This document shows positions 46,780 to 55,096 of a stretch of DNA of 64,000 nt, in pieces. Within the stretch, counting starts at the first letter, position 1. Each line of letters opens with the position of its first letter. Source of the stretch: an uncultured Bacteroidales bacterium (GTDB lineage: Bacteria; Bacteroidota; Bacteroidia; Bacteroidales; F082); contig CAMHFN010000002.1 of assembly GCA_946184615.1 (NCBI GenBank), positions 62,001-126,000 on the forward strand, written 5' to 3'. The notes under the pieces are model-generated. The model had not been told where the DNA came from and did no database searches. It saw only the letters and a list, made by a program, of their open reading frames with translations. Made by a program: the position numbers and the translations under genes.

Positions 46780-46953
46780 ATGGCAAAGTGGATTGAAATA
46801 CTAATCTATGCAGGTGTGTTTTTGTTTGGCCTGCTGCTTAATTGGGATGCCAGAACACCACAAGAAAAATGGGAAGACGGGTTAAAAAACCTTAAGCCTA
46901 ATAAAAATCCGCATCCAAGAATAGAAGAAGAAAAACATGAAAATCGTCCTTAA
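46780..46953 (+). CDS. short single-helix membrane protein
   Basis: 57 residues starting MAKWIEILIYAGVFLFGLLLNW, which is a membrane helix, followed by a charged tail (ARTPQEKWEDGLKNLK). It lies 10 bases after the previous gene and overlaps the next gene by 17 bases, which supports translation. Unknown role. Confidence 0.5.
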   Translation: MAKWIEILIYAGVFLFGLLLNWDARTPQEKWEDGLKNLKPNKNPHPRIEEEKHENRP

Positions 46954-47521
46954 ATCTTTTGCCCTCTTTCTTTCGTGGCTAACGATCTCGCCATTACTAC
47001 TTGTGCTTGACCATCGCTGGCAACTATTACCAACATGGGTAAGGATTGTGGTCTTTGTACTTTCACCGTTGACGTTGGTCGTATTATTTGCCCTTGAAAT
47101 AATGACCTTTTATTGTCAAGATTATAGGCACGCGCACCATTTTGTAAAACCGAATGTAATAGAAAACATCACCGGGGTTAGGATGCCGAAATACAAAGTG
47201 ATAGAGCGAAACCCCAAAAGAAACCCGTTTGATGATTTTAGGAAAAGGAAGCTTCAAAGAGACACGATAGAGACGTGGGTGTTAGACCGCATAGACACCT
47301 TCGTCTTGGAGTTTAAAGAAATGCCCGACAGTTCTTTTTATCAGCATTTACGGAATAATGGTTTTGATTATTATGATGGTTGTTATCATTTCCAACTGAA
47401 TTGGGGCTCGGGCCTGGTGAAAGACGAAGTTGTTCCCAAAGGGGAGAAGGGCAACTATGATTACACCATGACGATTTGTGAAGGCGAAAAGACGTTCACC
47501 GTCAGGGTCATGGAACTGTAG
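46937..47521 (+). CDS. two-helix membrane protein, paralog of 61412-61960
   Basis: 194 residues. Hydrophobic helices at about 4-24 and 36-58 are followed by a conserved soluble part (ENITGVRMPKYKVIER...YYDGCYHFQLNWGSGLVKDEVVPKGEKGNYDYTMTICEGEKT). The paralog at 61412 has the same layout. The N-terminal helices would anchor a small domain. No known family. Confidence 0.75.
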   Translation: MKIVLKSFALFLSWLTISPLLLVLDHRWQLLPTWVRIVVFVLSPLTLVVLFALEIMTFYCQDYRHAHHFVKPNVIENITGVRMPKYKVIERNPKRNPFDDFRKRKLQRDTIETWVLDRIDTFVLEFKEMPDSSFYQHLRNNGFDYYDGCYHFQLNWGSGLVKDEVVPKGEKGNYDYTMTICEGEKTFTVRVMEL

Positions 47522-47526
47522 TGCCT

Positions 47527-47739
47527 TTAGGCTTGTTGTTTCTGTAGTTCCCTGATCACCTCGTCAACAATGTACAGGTCGCCAAAGGTATAAAGCAGCG
47601 TCGAGGGGTCGTGTAACTGCTCGTTGGTTTTGGAGGTGTAGAAAATATCCAAAGCCCTTTCGCCTGAGATGTCAAGGCGTTCCGCCAGGAGGGTTACGAT
47701 TCGACCAATCTTATTCCACATCAAAACATCGCTCAACAT
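47527..47739 (-). CDS. DUF3791-like small protein
   Basis: 70 residues, mostly helical (KIGRIVTLLAERLDISGERALDIFYTSKTNEQLHD). It matches the DUF3791 type of small proteins that flank DUF3990 genes. It comes last in a three-gene minus-strand operon. Likely an antitoxin or partner of the ADP-ribosyltransferase-like protein. Confidence 0.72.
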   Translation of the reverse strand: MLSDVLMWNKIGRIVTLLAERLDISGERALDIFYTSKTNEQLHDPSTLLYTFGDLYIVDEVIRELQKQQA

Positions 47740-47743
47740 AGCA

Positions 47744-48238
47744 TTATCCTTTCATTTTAGTGGATTTCTCAAACTTCAGGTATTTGTCAACGACCTCTTG
47801 ATTCAATATGCAAATCTGGTTGTTGGGTTGGTGCATGGCCAAAAGCCCAAGGGCTTTTTCTTCATCGATCAAACCGGCCATGTAATTCTCCACCGTGTCA
47901 ATTACCCGGTCGTTGGCTACGCCGCCCTCAATGATATCAAAGGGCTTCCAAACTTGTTTGCCTTGACGGCAGTCAACGATGAAATGCAGCCATTCCTTAT
48001 CGTAACTTTCAAACTTCTTGTAACGGTATTCTGCAACGGCTTTGTCGAAATCGAAGAGATAGTAGCTGATGATACCAGTGGCATCCAAGTAAAAACGGCT
48101 TTTGATCTGCGCCCAAGTCTTGGCTTGCTTTAGGACGTCGGTAACATAAAAGCCTTTGCCAAAGTCAAGGTTGTCGCGACCGATGTGTACCAAGGGTTGC
48201 TCAATGATCTCAATGCCGCCGTGATAAACCCTTCTCAT
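47744..48238 (-). CDS. DUF3990 ADP-ribosyltransferase-like protein
   Basis: 164 residues from ATG 48238. The start RRVYHGGIEIIEQPLV and DFGKGFYVTDVLKQAKTWA have the look of an ADP-ribosyltransferase core (H-Y/F-type NAD-binding motifs), as in DUF3990. Such proteins act as toxins in toxin-antitoxin pairs. The first gene of the operon overlaps its start by four bases, and the DUF3791-like gene follows after four bases. The ADP-ribosylglycohydrolase at 45049 might act on its product. Confidence 0.75.
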   Translation of the reverse strand: MRRVYHGGIEIIEQPLVHIGRDNLDFGKGFYVTDVLKQAKTWAQIKSRFYLDATGIISYYLFDFDKAVAEYRYKKFESYDKEWLHFIVDCRQGKQVWKPFDIIEGGVANDRVIDTVENYMAGLIDEEKALGLLAMHQPNNQICILNQEVVDKYLKFEKSTKMKG

Positions 48239-48486
48239 GCAACCACTCCTTTCTTGGCTTCCCAAATGGCAAGGGCGCCCAACACATCTTCGGTGACATG
48301 TTGGCGGCTCTGAGTGTGAAGACCTTCATAACACATCAAGATGAAGCCCTCAATCAGCCCCACGCGCTTCATCCTTTTGTACATCTCGGATGAAGAGACA
48401 TTCTCTGCCCTTGCAGCCGACTCCACGCAGGATGCTGCAAAGATCATCATCTGTTCAGTCTTTCTTCTGGAAGTGTTTTTAGGCAT
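48235..48486 (-). CDS. DUF3791-like small protein, first of the operon
   Basis: 83 residues (MPKNTSRRKTEQMMIFAASC...SSSEMYKRMKRVGLIEGFILMCYEGLHTQ), helical. Overlaps the DUF3990 gene by ATGA. Together with the gene at 47527 it sandwiches the transferase. Expected to neutralise it. Confidence 0.7.
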   Translation of the reverse strand: MPKNTSRRKTEQMMIFAASCVESAARAENVSSSEMYKRMKRVGLIEGFILMCYEGLHTQSRQHVTEDVLGALAIWEAKKGVVA

Positions 48487-48551
48487 GGCTTTTCGTTTTC
48501 TCTTTGCAAAAATAATAAAAACAAGGGTCTTGTGGGCAAAAAAATAGAAAA

Positions 48552-48569
48552 GTTTCAGTCATGTTTCAG
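48552..48569 (+). repeat. doubled GTTTCAG motif, right island end
   Basis: GTTTCAG at 48552-48558 and 48563-48569, the same 11-base period and direction as at 25352-25369. It lies 64 bases inside the tRNA-Lys repeat. Confidence 0.4.
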
Positions 48570-48632
48570 AAAGCACCCATAGAAAAACCCTTGCAACTTG
48601 TTGCTAACCAACAGATTACAAGGGTTTGCGAA

Positions 48633-48647
48633 GTACTCCCGCAGGGG
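48633..48647. repeat. right copy of the tRNA-Lys repeat (candidate attR)
   Basis: The 15 bases are the 3' end of the intact tRNA-Lys gene plus one base beyond it. They are identical to 25213-25227. Confidence 0.6.
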
Positions 48648-48706
48648 GTCGAACCCTGGACACCCTGATTAAGAGTCAGGTGCTCTACCAACTGAGCTAC
48701 GGAAGC
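48634..48706 (-). tRNA. tRNA-Lys (anticodon CTT)
   Basis: Complete cloverleaf on the minus strand. The acceptor GCTTCCG pairs with CGGGAGT using two G-T pairs, and the anticodon stem CCTGA/TCAGG encloses CTCTTAA. The T-arm holds GGTTCGAACCC. CCA is not encoded. Its 3' end points into the accessory block, and there is no terminator directly after it. Confidence 0.95.
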
Positions 48707-48720
48707 ATCGTTTGCGGCTG

Positions 48721-48728
48721 CAAAGATA
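48721..48728 (-). promoter_or_regulatory. -7 promoter box for tRNA-Lys
   Basis: TATCTTTG on the minus strand, 14 bases before the tRNA 5' end, as for tRNA-Pro. Confidence 0.55.
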
Positions 48729-48813
48729 CAACCTTTTTTGATTATGGCAATATTTTTTCGTTTTTTTTCTTAAAATTGAAAAATAAGCCATCCTCAAAAC
48801 CAAGATAAGGCTT

Positions 48814-51666
48814 TTAGTATTTCATTACTTTCTTGACAGTGCGTTTCCCATTCTGGAGGACTGTGATGAAATAGATCCCATTAGGGAATGGGATTAGGTC
48901 AGCAAGGTTTTTTTGACCTCGTGACACGCCTGAAACCATTTGTTGTCCGTTCAAATTGTAGATGTGATATTCGAAGGTTTCATCGTTGAAAATCATCTCA
49001 TTTTCGGTGGTTCCAGTTGGAGTGTCGGGACCAACACCGTTGAAGTTATCCATGCAGAAATAGGCAGGGGTGATCATGCCATAGCTGTTGTTTTTCGAAG
49101 AGGAGAGGCTGAAGGAAATCCTTGCCACTTCGCCTAGAGGACTGAGATCGAACCATTCCCAGGTGTTGAGGATGTAATCGTCGGCAGGGTTGCTGAAACG
49201 GTAGTCGGCGAGATAGAAATCAAGAGTTCCAACGGTCTGACCGCTGGCGTTTGTACCTGTCGCAGTGAGCTTGAACCAATCGGGGTCGTTGCCCGTAGTG
49301 CCGCCGAAGGGCGTAGCGGTGGCATCGCCATGAAGCATGTTCTGATAAGCCCACAGGTTGTTGGTGACGTAACAACCGGTGATGACCTGTGTGCTTCCAT
49401 TGGAGGCATAGACATCGGATGGGGAGCCCATGGTGTAGGCCACAGCATACTGTGCAGAACCATCGTAACCTCCACCTGTCGCAGCCGTATACTGAGCATC
49501 CAAGCCAGTCTGAGTCAAGTCGGAATGGTTCGAAGCGGTGAAGCCACCCCAAAAATAACTGGAGTAATAATTGGTGAAGTGCCAGCCGCCGCTGAACATC
49601 TCGTTCTCGCCTTCCTCACCTTGCCAATAGCCATGGGGACCCAATGCCACATCTTCGAAGTCGGCATTATTGATGGTGATGACCACCTCGGCACCAGACA
49701 CGATGACGTCCATGTCGACATACTTGCCATTGCTGGTGGCTCGGATAATCAATGTTTTGTTACTGAACGTATTAGGTGTTGTTCTGCTCGCTGAAAGCGT
49801 TTTGTTGTTGATTATGACGGAGAGTTCTTCAGGGCATTGTTGAACAGCCATTGTGATGAAATCATTGTTGTTATCGGGATCGTCGAAGGTGTTGCTGAGG
49901 TCGAAAGTGAGGGTCTGTGGGTAATCGTTGAATTGGATGGGGGCCAACGGGTTGGCCACGACAGGGGGAAGGTCTTCGGCCACGCATTCCACCGAGAAGG
50001 AGGTCTGCACCGATTGCCCCGCGCTTTCAGCACTAAGGGTGATCGTGCTGCTGCCGCCTGTGCTTGCGAGCCGTTGTAGCGTCAATGTCCTGTTGTTCAG
50101 CGTCGTAGAGACGAGTGTCGGATTGCTGTTTGAGGCGATGGTGATGACGATGTTTTCGTTGGGGTCGTCGGGGTCGTTGAAGGTGTTGCTGAGGTCGATG
50201 GTTTGGCTGGCGGGGTAGGTCTCGAAAATCACATTATCGATGGGGGTTTGCACTACGGGCGGCAAGTTGGTGCCGCTGGCAAATTCGTCGGCTCCAGCGC
50301 AGGGAGCTGATGCTGAGCGGTCTTCATTATCGATGTCTTTCGGCACGTAGGAAAGGGGATGGACCACGGTGAGACCGCTGTTGCTGGTGATGTGCAGGTC
50401 GTTGGTACCTATAAATTGGGGTTCACATAGAGCAGAGTTGGCATCGAAGCCGGTGGCTGCGGTCCAGTCGGTTAATGAGGTATAATCGTCTGTGCCAAAT
50501 CGTCCAAGGTATGGGCCGCTGCACAGAATTCGGTTGTAGTCGCAATAGCGTTCTTCGGCGTAGGTCTGAAAACGGAACACATATCCCCCAGTCTCGTTGA
50601 CGAGAAGGTTGTTGTAAATATATAGGTTGGGCCAGTTCTTCTCTACGATGATCGTTCCGCAAGAACTGGAACCATGACATCGGATGGTGTTGTTCACAAG
50701 ATAGACATGGCTGCTGTTGGAGTCGTCCAAATCACAGCAATAGCTGCTACTTACGTTGCTTTCGAGATTGATGATATTATTCCGGATGATAATAGGTTCT
50801 TCCGCCGTTCCCATGGCGGGACGGATTTCGAATACGGTAGCGTAGTTGGAATTGCGTGTTACGTTCATCACATTGTTTTCGATGATGCAGTGGTATCGGA
50901 TTCGCAGCAAGTCGATGGCGTGATAGTTGGTAAGCACGTCGTGGGTATGATTGGTGACGGTGTTGCCCCTTAGAATGGCATGGTCGGTAAAGCTCACGTA
51001 GATGCTTTTGAAGGCTTGGTTGGTAAAGTTGCAGTTTTCCACTAAAAGGCCATCGTTAAGCGTATAGATGTTGTGGCCTTGGTAATATAAACCTATATAA
51101 CCGTTGATAAAATCACAATTAACAAATTCATTGTCAAGGTCGATCCATTCTCCACTGGCGCGATACACGAGGTCTTTCCCGTTGTCGAGACTCACGGAGG
51201 AGACGGCTCCCAGGAGACGCAAGTTATTAAAGTGGTTGCCGACATTGCCATTAAGGAGTTTGATGAGGACGGCGTTTTCAGTTGAGGTACTGGTAATGGT
51301 CATGTTTTCGAAGGTCACGTAGTCGGTGCCGTTGAGGGTCACCATACTGTTGTCGGTATAGCCTGCATTGCCAGTGAGGACGGTTTGCTGGTTGTCGGCT
51401 CCCATACCTTTAAAAGTGATTCGATTGGATTCGCTGGCACCGTTGATGACTGCTAAGGTGACATACTCCTCAAAGGTTCCGGGGGCAATCTCGAAGAGGA
51501 CGGGACCGGATACTCCTTGTTCCGTTAAGGCTGTGGCTGCCGCGTTGAGCGAGGTGAAGTCAGGATTCTGCGATGGGTTGCTATTGATGGTGTAGGTGCC
51601 TGAGAGTTGAGCATTGGCAATAGTCGTTACGATGAACGACAGGATTAAGAAAAGCCCTTTTTTCAT
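48814..51666 (-). CDS. large beta-helix surface protein with type IX sorting tail
   Basis: 950 residues with a signal peptide (GLFLILSFIVTTIANAQ). The first half has parallel beta-helix repeats (HAILRGNTVTNHTHDVL, HCIIENNVMNVTRNSN, IIIRNNIINLESN). Two tandem Ig/cadherin-like repeats then start with LPPVV (VIFETYPASQTIDLSNTFNDPDDPNENI and FNDYPQTLTFDLSNTFDDPDNNND). A DUF4465-like region follows (ADFEDVALGPHGYWQGEEGENEMFSGGWHFTNYYS). The last part is a type IX sorting domain (YHIYNLNGQQMVSG, GIYFITVLQNGKRTVKKVM). A surface adhesin or polysaccharide-binding role is likely. Confidence 0.85.
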   Translation of the reverse strand: MKKGLFLILSFIVTTIANAQLSGTYTINSNPSQNPDFTSLNAAATALTEQGVSGPVLFEIAPGTFEEYVTLAVINGASESNRITFKGMGADNQQTVLTGNAGYTDNSMVTLNGTDYVTFENMTITSTSTENAVLIKLLNGNVGNHFNNLRLLGAVSSVSLDNGKDLVYRASGEWIDLDNEFVNCDFINGYIGLYYQGHNIYTLNDGLLVENCNFTNQAFKSIYVSFTDHAILRGNTVTNHTHDVLTNYHAIDLLRIRYHCIIENNVMNVTRNSNYATVFEIRPAMGTAEEPIIIRNNIINLESNVSSSYCCDLDDSNSSHVYLVNNTIRCHGSSSCGTIIVEKNWPNLYIYNNLLVNETGGYVFRFQTYAEERYCDYNRILCSGPYLGRFGTDDYTSLTDWTAATGFDANSALCEPQFIGTNDLHITSNSGLTVVHPLSYVPKDIDNEDRSASAPCAGADEFASGTNLPPVVQTPIDNVIFETYPASQTIDLSNTFNDPDDPNENIVITIASNSNPTLVSTTLNNRTLTLQRLASTGGSSTITLSAESAGQSVQTSFSVECVAEDLPPVVANPLAPIQFNDYPQTLTFDLSNTFDDPDNNNDFITMAVQQCPEELSVIINNKTLSASRTTPNTFSNKTLIIRATSNGKYVDMDVIVSGAEVVITINNADFEDVALGPHGYWQGEEGENEMFSGGWHFTNYYSSYFWGGFTASNHSDLTQTGLDAQYTAATGGGYDGSAQYAVAYTMGSPSDVYASNGSTQVITGCYVTNNLWAYQNMLHGDATATPFGGTTGNDPDWFKLTATGTNASGQTVGTLDFYLADYRFSNPADDYILNTWEWFDLSPLGEVARISFSLSSSKNNSYGMITPAYFCMDNFNGVGPDTPTGTTENEMIFNDETFEYHIYNLNGQQMVSGVSRGQKNLADLIPFPNGIYFITVLQNGKRTVKKVMKY

Positions 51667-51674
51667 AAATATTG

Positions 51675-52265
51675 TTAGTGGATTAAGTCGTTTTCGTCAA
51701 TTAGATTATTTAGCATAGCATAAACGGTAAGTCCTGAAACCGATTTGATGCCTGTTTTTCGGGTGATGTTCTTACGGTGGGAGATGACGGTGTGGATGGA
51801 AATGTTCATCATGTCGGCAATCTCCTTGTTCATCATGCCTTTAGCTACGGCCACCAAAACATCAATTTCCCGTTTTGAGAGCTCCACGTCGTCCGTTTTC
51901 TTTGAGGTCTCGTTTTGGGCCACTTCATTCATCTTGCCGATGACCTTGGCACGGGTGTCGTTGATTTCGATGATTCCATGATAAGGAGCCAGCATGGTGT
52001 GGTCAAGATAGGAAGCCACTAGAGCGATGATAATCAGGTTGTCGTGTTCTTTTTCGAGCTGCGTAAGGAAATCTTTGGATTGAAAGCCTAATAGGGTTGG
52101 ATTGACAATCAGGATATTTGCATCGGTAGTCAGGATCTTCTCGCTGACATGTTCAGGGTTGTCGAGGCGTGCCACCACGTCGAACTGCGCCATGCTGTCG
52201 ATGATTTCGGCCAGTCCGTTTGCGATGATCTCTGAGGCTTCGCAGATGATGACACGGTTTCTCAT
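51675..52265 (-). CDS. LuxR-type regulator with degenerate receiver
   Basis: 196 residues: a receiver-like domain (1-120) and a LuxR helix-turn-helix (SKREIDVLVAVAKGMMNKEIADMMNISIHTVISHRKNI). The expected phospho-Asp after the third strand is replaced, as the strand reads ILIVNPTLLG, so control is probably not by phosphorylation. It overlaps the hemerythrin gene by four bases (ATGA). It may respond to the state of that protein. Confidence 0.87.
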   Translation of the reverse strand: MRNRVIICEASEIIANGLAEIIDSMAQFDVVARLDNPEHVSEKILTTDANILIVNPTLLGFQSKDFLTQLEKEHDNLIIIALVASYLDHTMLAPYHGIIEINDTRAKVIGKMNEVAQNETSKKTDDVELSKREIDVLVAVAKGMMNKEIADMMNISIHTVISHRKNITRKTGIKSVSGLTVYAMLNNLIDENDLIH

Positions 52266-52978
52266 GACAAGGCATTTTCGAGTGATTCAACATAAGGGAT
52301 GAGGATGTGGTCCTCGATGACCGAGTGGCGGTTGAGGTCGTCGCTCAGTTCCATGATGTCTAGCGAAATCTCCACACGTTCTTTGGGAAGAATGTCGCCG
52401 GGAAGATATTTCAGCAGGATGTTCATCATGTCGTCGAGTACATCCTGGATGTTGGTGTGGTTATGTTCAAATTCATCAATCCGATAGGAATCCGTGTGCT
52501 GTCCTTTGAGCAGTGCTTCAATATACGGGAACGCCACTTCTTCCTCGTAAAACTTGATGTGCCGCATTACTTCCCGCTTGTATTCGTCGTAAAAGTGAGA
52601 GAGCATGGGACCATATTTGGGGCCGCAAGCCTTAATGATGCGTTGCAGATGTTCTTCTAGGTGAGGGAAGCGTTCGTCAAGGTAATATTGGTGGGAGGCC
52701 TTCAGATAAGGGAGAAGCCCATTCATGTCGATGCGTTTCAACTCATTAGGATCAGGCTTGTATCCGCTGTCGGTGTAGATCTCGCAAAGGATAAGGAAGA
52801 GGTCGGCACTCACCTTGTTCATACGGCACACCTCTTCAACACTACGGTCGCCAAAGCCCAGTTCAATACCAAACCGAGGCAGCAGTTGCAGCAACCTTCT
52901 GTCGCCAGCAACCAGTTCAGCCAATTTGGTGTCTTTCGTGAAAAGATCTTTCTTTTTTGCCATGTTGATTTCGTTCAT
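52262..52978 (-). CDS. hemerythrin-domain protein, RIC/ScdA-like
   Basis: About 238 residues. The N-terminal DUF542/ScdA-like part (TKLAELVAGDRRLLQLLPRFGIELGFGDRSVEEVCRM) is followed by a four-helix hemerythrin domain with His ligands (RHIKFYEEEVAFPYIE, FEHNHTNIQDVL, HSVIEDHILIPYVE). Such di-iron proteins repair nitrosative or oxidative damage to iron-sulphur clusters or sense O2 and NO. The Cys pair typical of ScdA is not in place, so it is a variant. The start is 52978 or 52963, because the -7 box lies at 52991-52998. Confidence 0.88.
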   Translation of the reverse strand: MNEINMAKKKDLFTKDTKLAELVAGDRRLLQLLPRFGIELGFGDRSVEEVCRMNKVSADLFLILCEIYTDSGYKPDPNELKRIDMNGLLPYLKASHQYYLDERFPHLEEHLQRIIKACGPKYGPMLSHFYDEYKREVMRHIKFYEEEVAFPYIEALLKGQHTDSYRIDEFEHNHTNIQDVLDDMMNILLKYLPGDILPKERVEISLDIMELSDDLNRHSVIEDHILIPYVESLENALS

Positions 52979-52990
52979 TGTTCGATGGGG

Positions 52991-52998
52991 CAAAGTTA
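52991..52998 (-). promoter_or_regulatory. -7 promoter box for hemerythrin/LuxR pair
   Basis: Reads TAACTTTG on the minus strand, 12 bases before ATG 52978. It rules out the more distal ATG at 52993, which overlaps it. Confidence 0.5.
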
Positions 52999-53006
52999 AT
53001 AAAAAA

Positions 53007-54938
53007 TCAGTTTTTCAATGTTCGCATGGCGTTGAGCACGGCTAGCACGGTGACACCCACATCGGCGAATACCGCCATCCACATGGTGGCGATACCGAAG
53101 GCTGCCAGGGTAAGCACGGCGGCTTTTACGCCAATGGCCAGCCAGACATTCTGCTTCGCGATGTTCAATGTACGTCGTGCGATGCGGATGGCAAGAGCGA
53201 TTTTGGAAGGTTTGTCGTCCATAAGCACCACATCGGCCGCCTCGATGGCGGCGTCGCTACCGAGTCCGCCCATGGCAATGCCCACATCGGCACGGGCCAA
53301 CACGGGTGCATCGTTGATGCCGTCACCCACGAAAGCGAGTTGACCGTTGGCAGTTGGCAGTTGACTTTTATGCAGTTTATTGACATAGTCCACTTTGTCG
53401 GCGGGTAATAGTTCGGCGTGGTATTCGTCGATGCCGAGTTGTTCGGCCACGGCTTTGCCCACCTCTTCACGGTCGCCAGTGAGCATTACGGTGTGGTGCA
53501 CCCCCAGTGACTTCAGTTCTCGGATGGCCTCGGCACTGTCGTCCTTCACCTTGTCGTTGATGACGATGTGTCCGGCATACTCTCCGTCGATGGCGACATG
53601 GATGATCGTCCCCACATGCTCGCAGTCGTGCCATTGTGCCCCTATCGACTCCATCATCTTGGCGTTGCCTACACACACCGTCCAGCCTTCCACCTTGGCC
53701 TTAATGCCATGTCCAGCGACCTCTTCCACCTCGGTCAGTTGGCAACCGTCCGTGGCCTCGTCAGGAAAAGCGTCTCGCAAAGCGGCTCCGATGGGATGGG
53801 TCGAATAATGCTCCACATGCGCAGCAAGATGGAGGAGATGTCGCTCGTCGCATTTCTCGGGGTGGATGGCGGTGACGGCGAACTGGCCGTGGGTCAAGGT
53901 TCCGGTCTTGTCAAAAACCACGGTTCCTACCTTGGCAAGAACATCCAGATAATTGGAGCCTTTCACCAAGATGCCTTTCCTCGATGCCCCTCCGATGCCC
54001 CCAAAGAAGGTGAGCGGCACGCTGATGACCAAGGCGCAGGGGCAAGATACTACCAAGAACATCAGCGCCCGGTAAATCCAAGTGGCAAACGGTTGTGACA
54101 GCAACAAGGGTGGGATAACGGCCAGAGCCAAGGCCGCAAACACGACTACGGGGGTATATATGCGCGCGAACTTGGTAATGAAGTTTTCGCTTTTGGACTT
54201 GCTCTCGGCGGCGTTCTCAACGAGGTCGATGATCTTGGCCACCGTACTTTCGCCGAAGGCCTTTGTGGTGCGTACTTTGATGAGACCTGAAAGGTTGACG
54301 CATCCTGAAATCACTTCGTCGTCTTTCTCCACGTTTCTAGGAACGCTCTCACCCGTCAAGGCAACCGTGTTCAAAGCCGTATTGCCTTCAACGACCACGC
54401 CGTCCAACGGCACCTTCTCGCCGGGTTTGACGAGGATGATCTCACCGACTTCAACGTCCTCGGGATGGACATCCTCCAAGATGCCGTTGCGTTCCACATG
54501 GGCAATGTCAGGCCGGATGTCCATCAAATGGGAAATGCCCTCTCGACTCTTGCCCTCGGCGTATTCCTCGAAGAGTTCTCCGATTTGGAAAAACAGCATG
54601 ACAAAGACGGCCTCGGGATATTGGGTCTCAGCCCCAGGCATGAAACCGATGCAAAGCGCACCGATGGTGGCGACCGACATCAAAAAGTCCTCGTTGAAAG
54701 CCTCACCGTGGATGAGCCCTTCAGCAGCCTCCTTCAGAGTGTCGAAACCGATGAAGAGATAAGGGACGAGATAAACCAGCAACAACTGCCAATTGTTTAG
54801 TCCGCAGGTCTTTTCAACGATAACGGCTGCAAGAAGTAAAATTACTGCCACAGCAATCTTTATGATCCGCCCCTTCAATCCTTCTTCATGATGTTCGTGA
54901 TGGTGTTCGTGGTTATGTTCGTGATGATGTTCTGACAT
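53007..54938 (-). CDS. heavy-metal P1B-type ATPase (Zn/Cd/Pb type)
   Basis: 643-residue metal-exporting ATPase. The N-terminus is a His-rich metal-binding tail instead of a Cys-based HMA domain. The membrane core has SCPCALV (Cys-Pro-Cys), the actuator TGES, the phosphorylation motif DKTGTLT, and MLTGDREE and VGDGINDAP in the ATP part. CPC with a His-rich tail fits Zn(II)/Cd(II)/Pb(II) pumps. A short stretch KSQLPTANGQL just before FVGDG comes from a doubled GTTGGCA DNA string. The next gene is divergent, an outer-membrane barrel. Confidence 0.93.
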   Translation of the reverse strand: MSEHHHEHNHEHHHEHHEEGLKGRIIKIAVAVILLLAAVIVEKTCGLNNWQLLLVYLVPYLFIGFDTLKEAAEGLIHGEAFNEDFLMSVATIGALCIGFMPGAETQYPEAVFVMLFFQIGELFEEYAEGKSREGISHLMDIRPDIAHVERNGILEDVHPEDVEVGEIILVKPGEKVPLDGVVVEGNTALNTVALTGESVPRNVEKDDEVISGCVNLSGLIKVRTTKAFGESTVAKIIDLVENAAESKSKSENFITKFARIYTPVVVFAALALAVIPPLLLSQPFATWIYRALMFLVVSCPCALVISVPLTFFGGIGGASRKGILVKGSNYLDVLAKVGTVVFDKTGTLTHGQFAVTAIHPEKCDERHLLHLAAHVEHYSTHPIGAALRDAFPDEATDGCQLTEVEEVAGHGIKAKVEGWTVCVGNAKMMESIGAQWHDCEHVGTIIHVAIDGEYAGHIVINDKVKDDSAEAIRELKSLGVHHTVMLTGDREEVGKAVAEQLGIDEYHAELLPADKVDYVNKLHKSQLPTANGQLAFVGDGINDAPVLARADVGIAMGGLGSDAAIEAADVVLMDDKPSKIALAIRIARRTLNIAKQNVWLAIGVKAAVLTLAAFGIATMWMAVFADVGVTVLAVLNAMRTLKN

Positions 54939-55096
54939 TTTTCAATCTCCTTTCGCTTGCAAAATTAGGGAGTAAATCGATAGTTAATCCTCCTAATTTA
55001 TGGTTATTCACCTTTTCAAAAACCCTAATCAATGGGGATTCCTTCGCGGGAAAAGAGTTCGGAATTTTGCATCATCAATAATTAAAAAACAACAAG

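Larger units (their letters stand above)
25213..48647. mobile_element. candidate tRNA-Lys genomic island (about 23 kb)
   Basis: The block is bounded by the 15-bp tRNA-Lys repeat on the left and the intact tRNA-Lys(CTT) on the right, whose 3' end points into the block. Gene content changes at the left boundary from housekeeping genes to mostly unrecognised, A+T-richer genes plus a retron and toxin-antitoxin-like genes. Within 140 bases of each end there is a doubled GTTTCAG motif. No integrase, relaxase or transposase gene is seen, so the element is decayed, depends on another element, or the boundary repeat is a coincidence. Confidence 0.5.
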
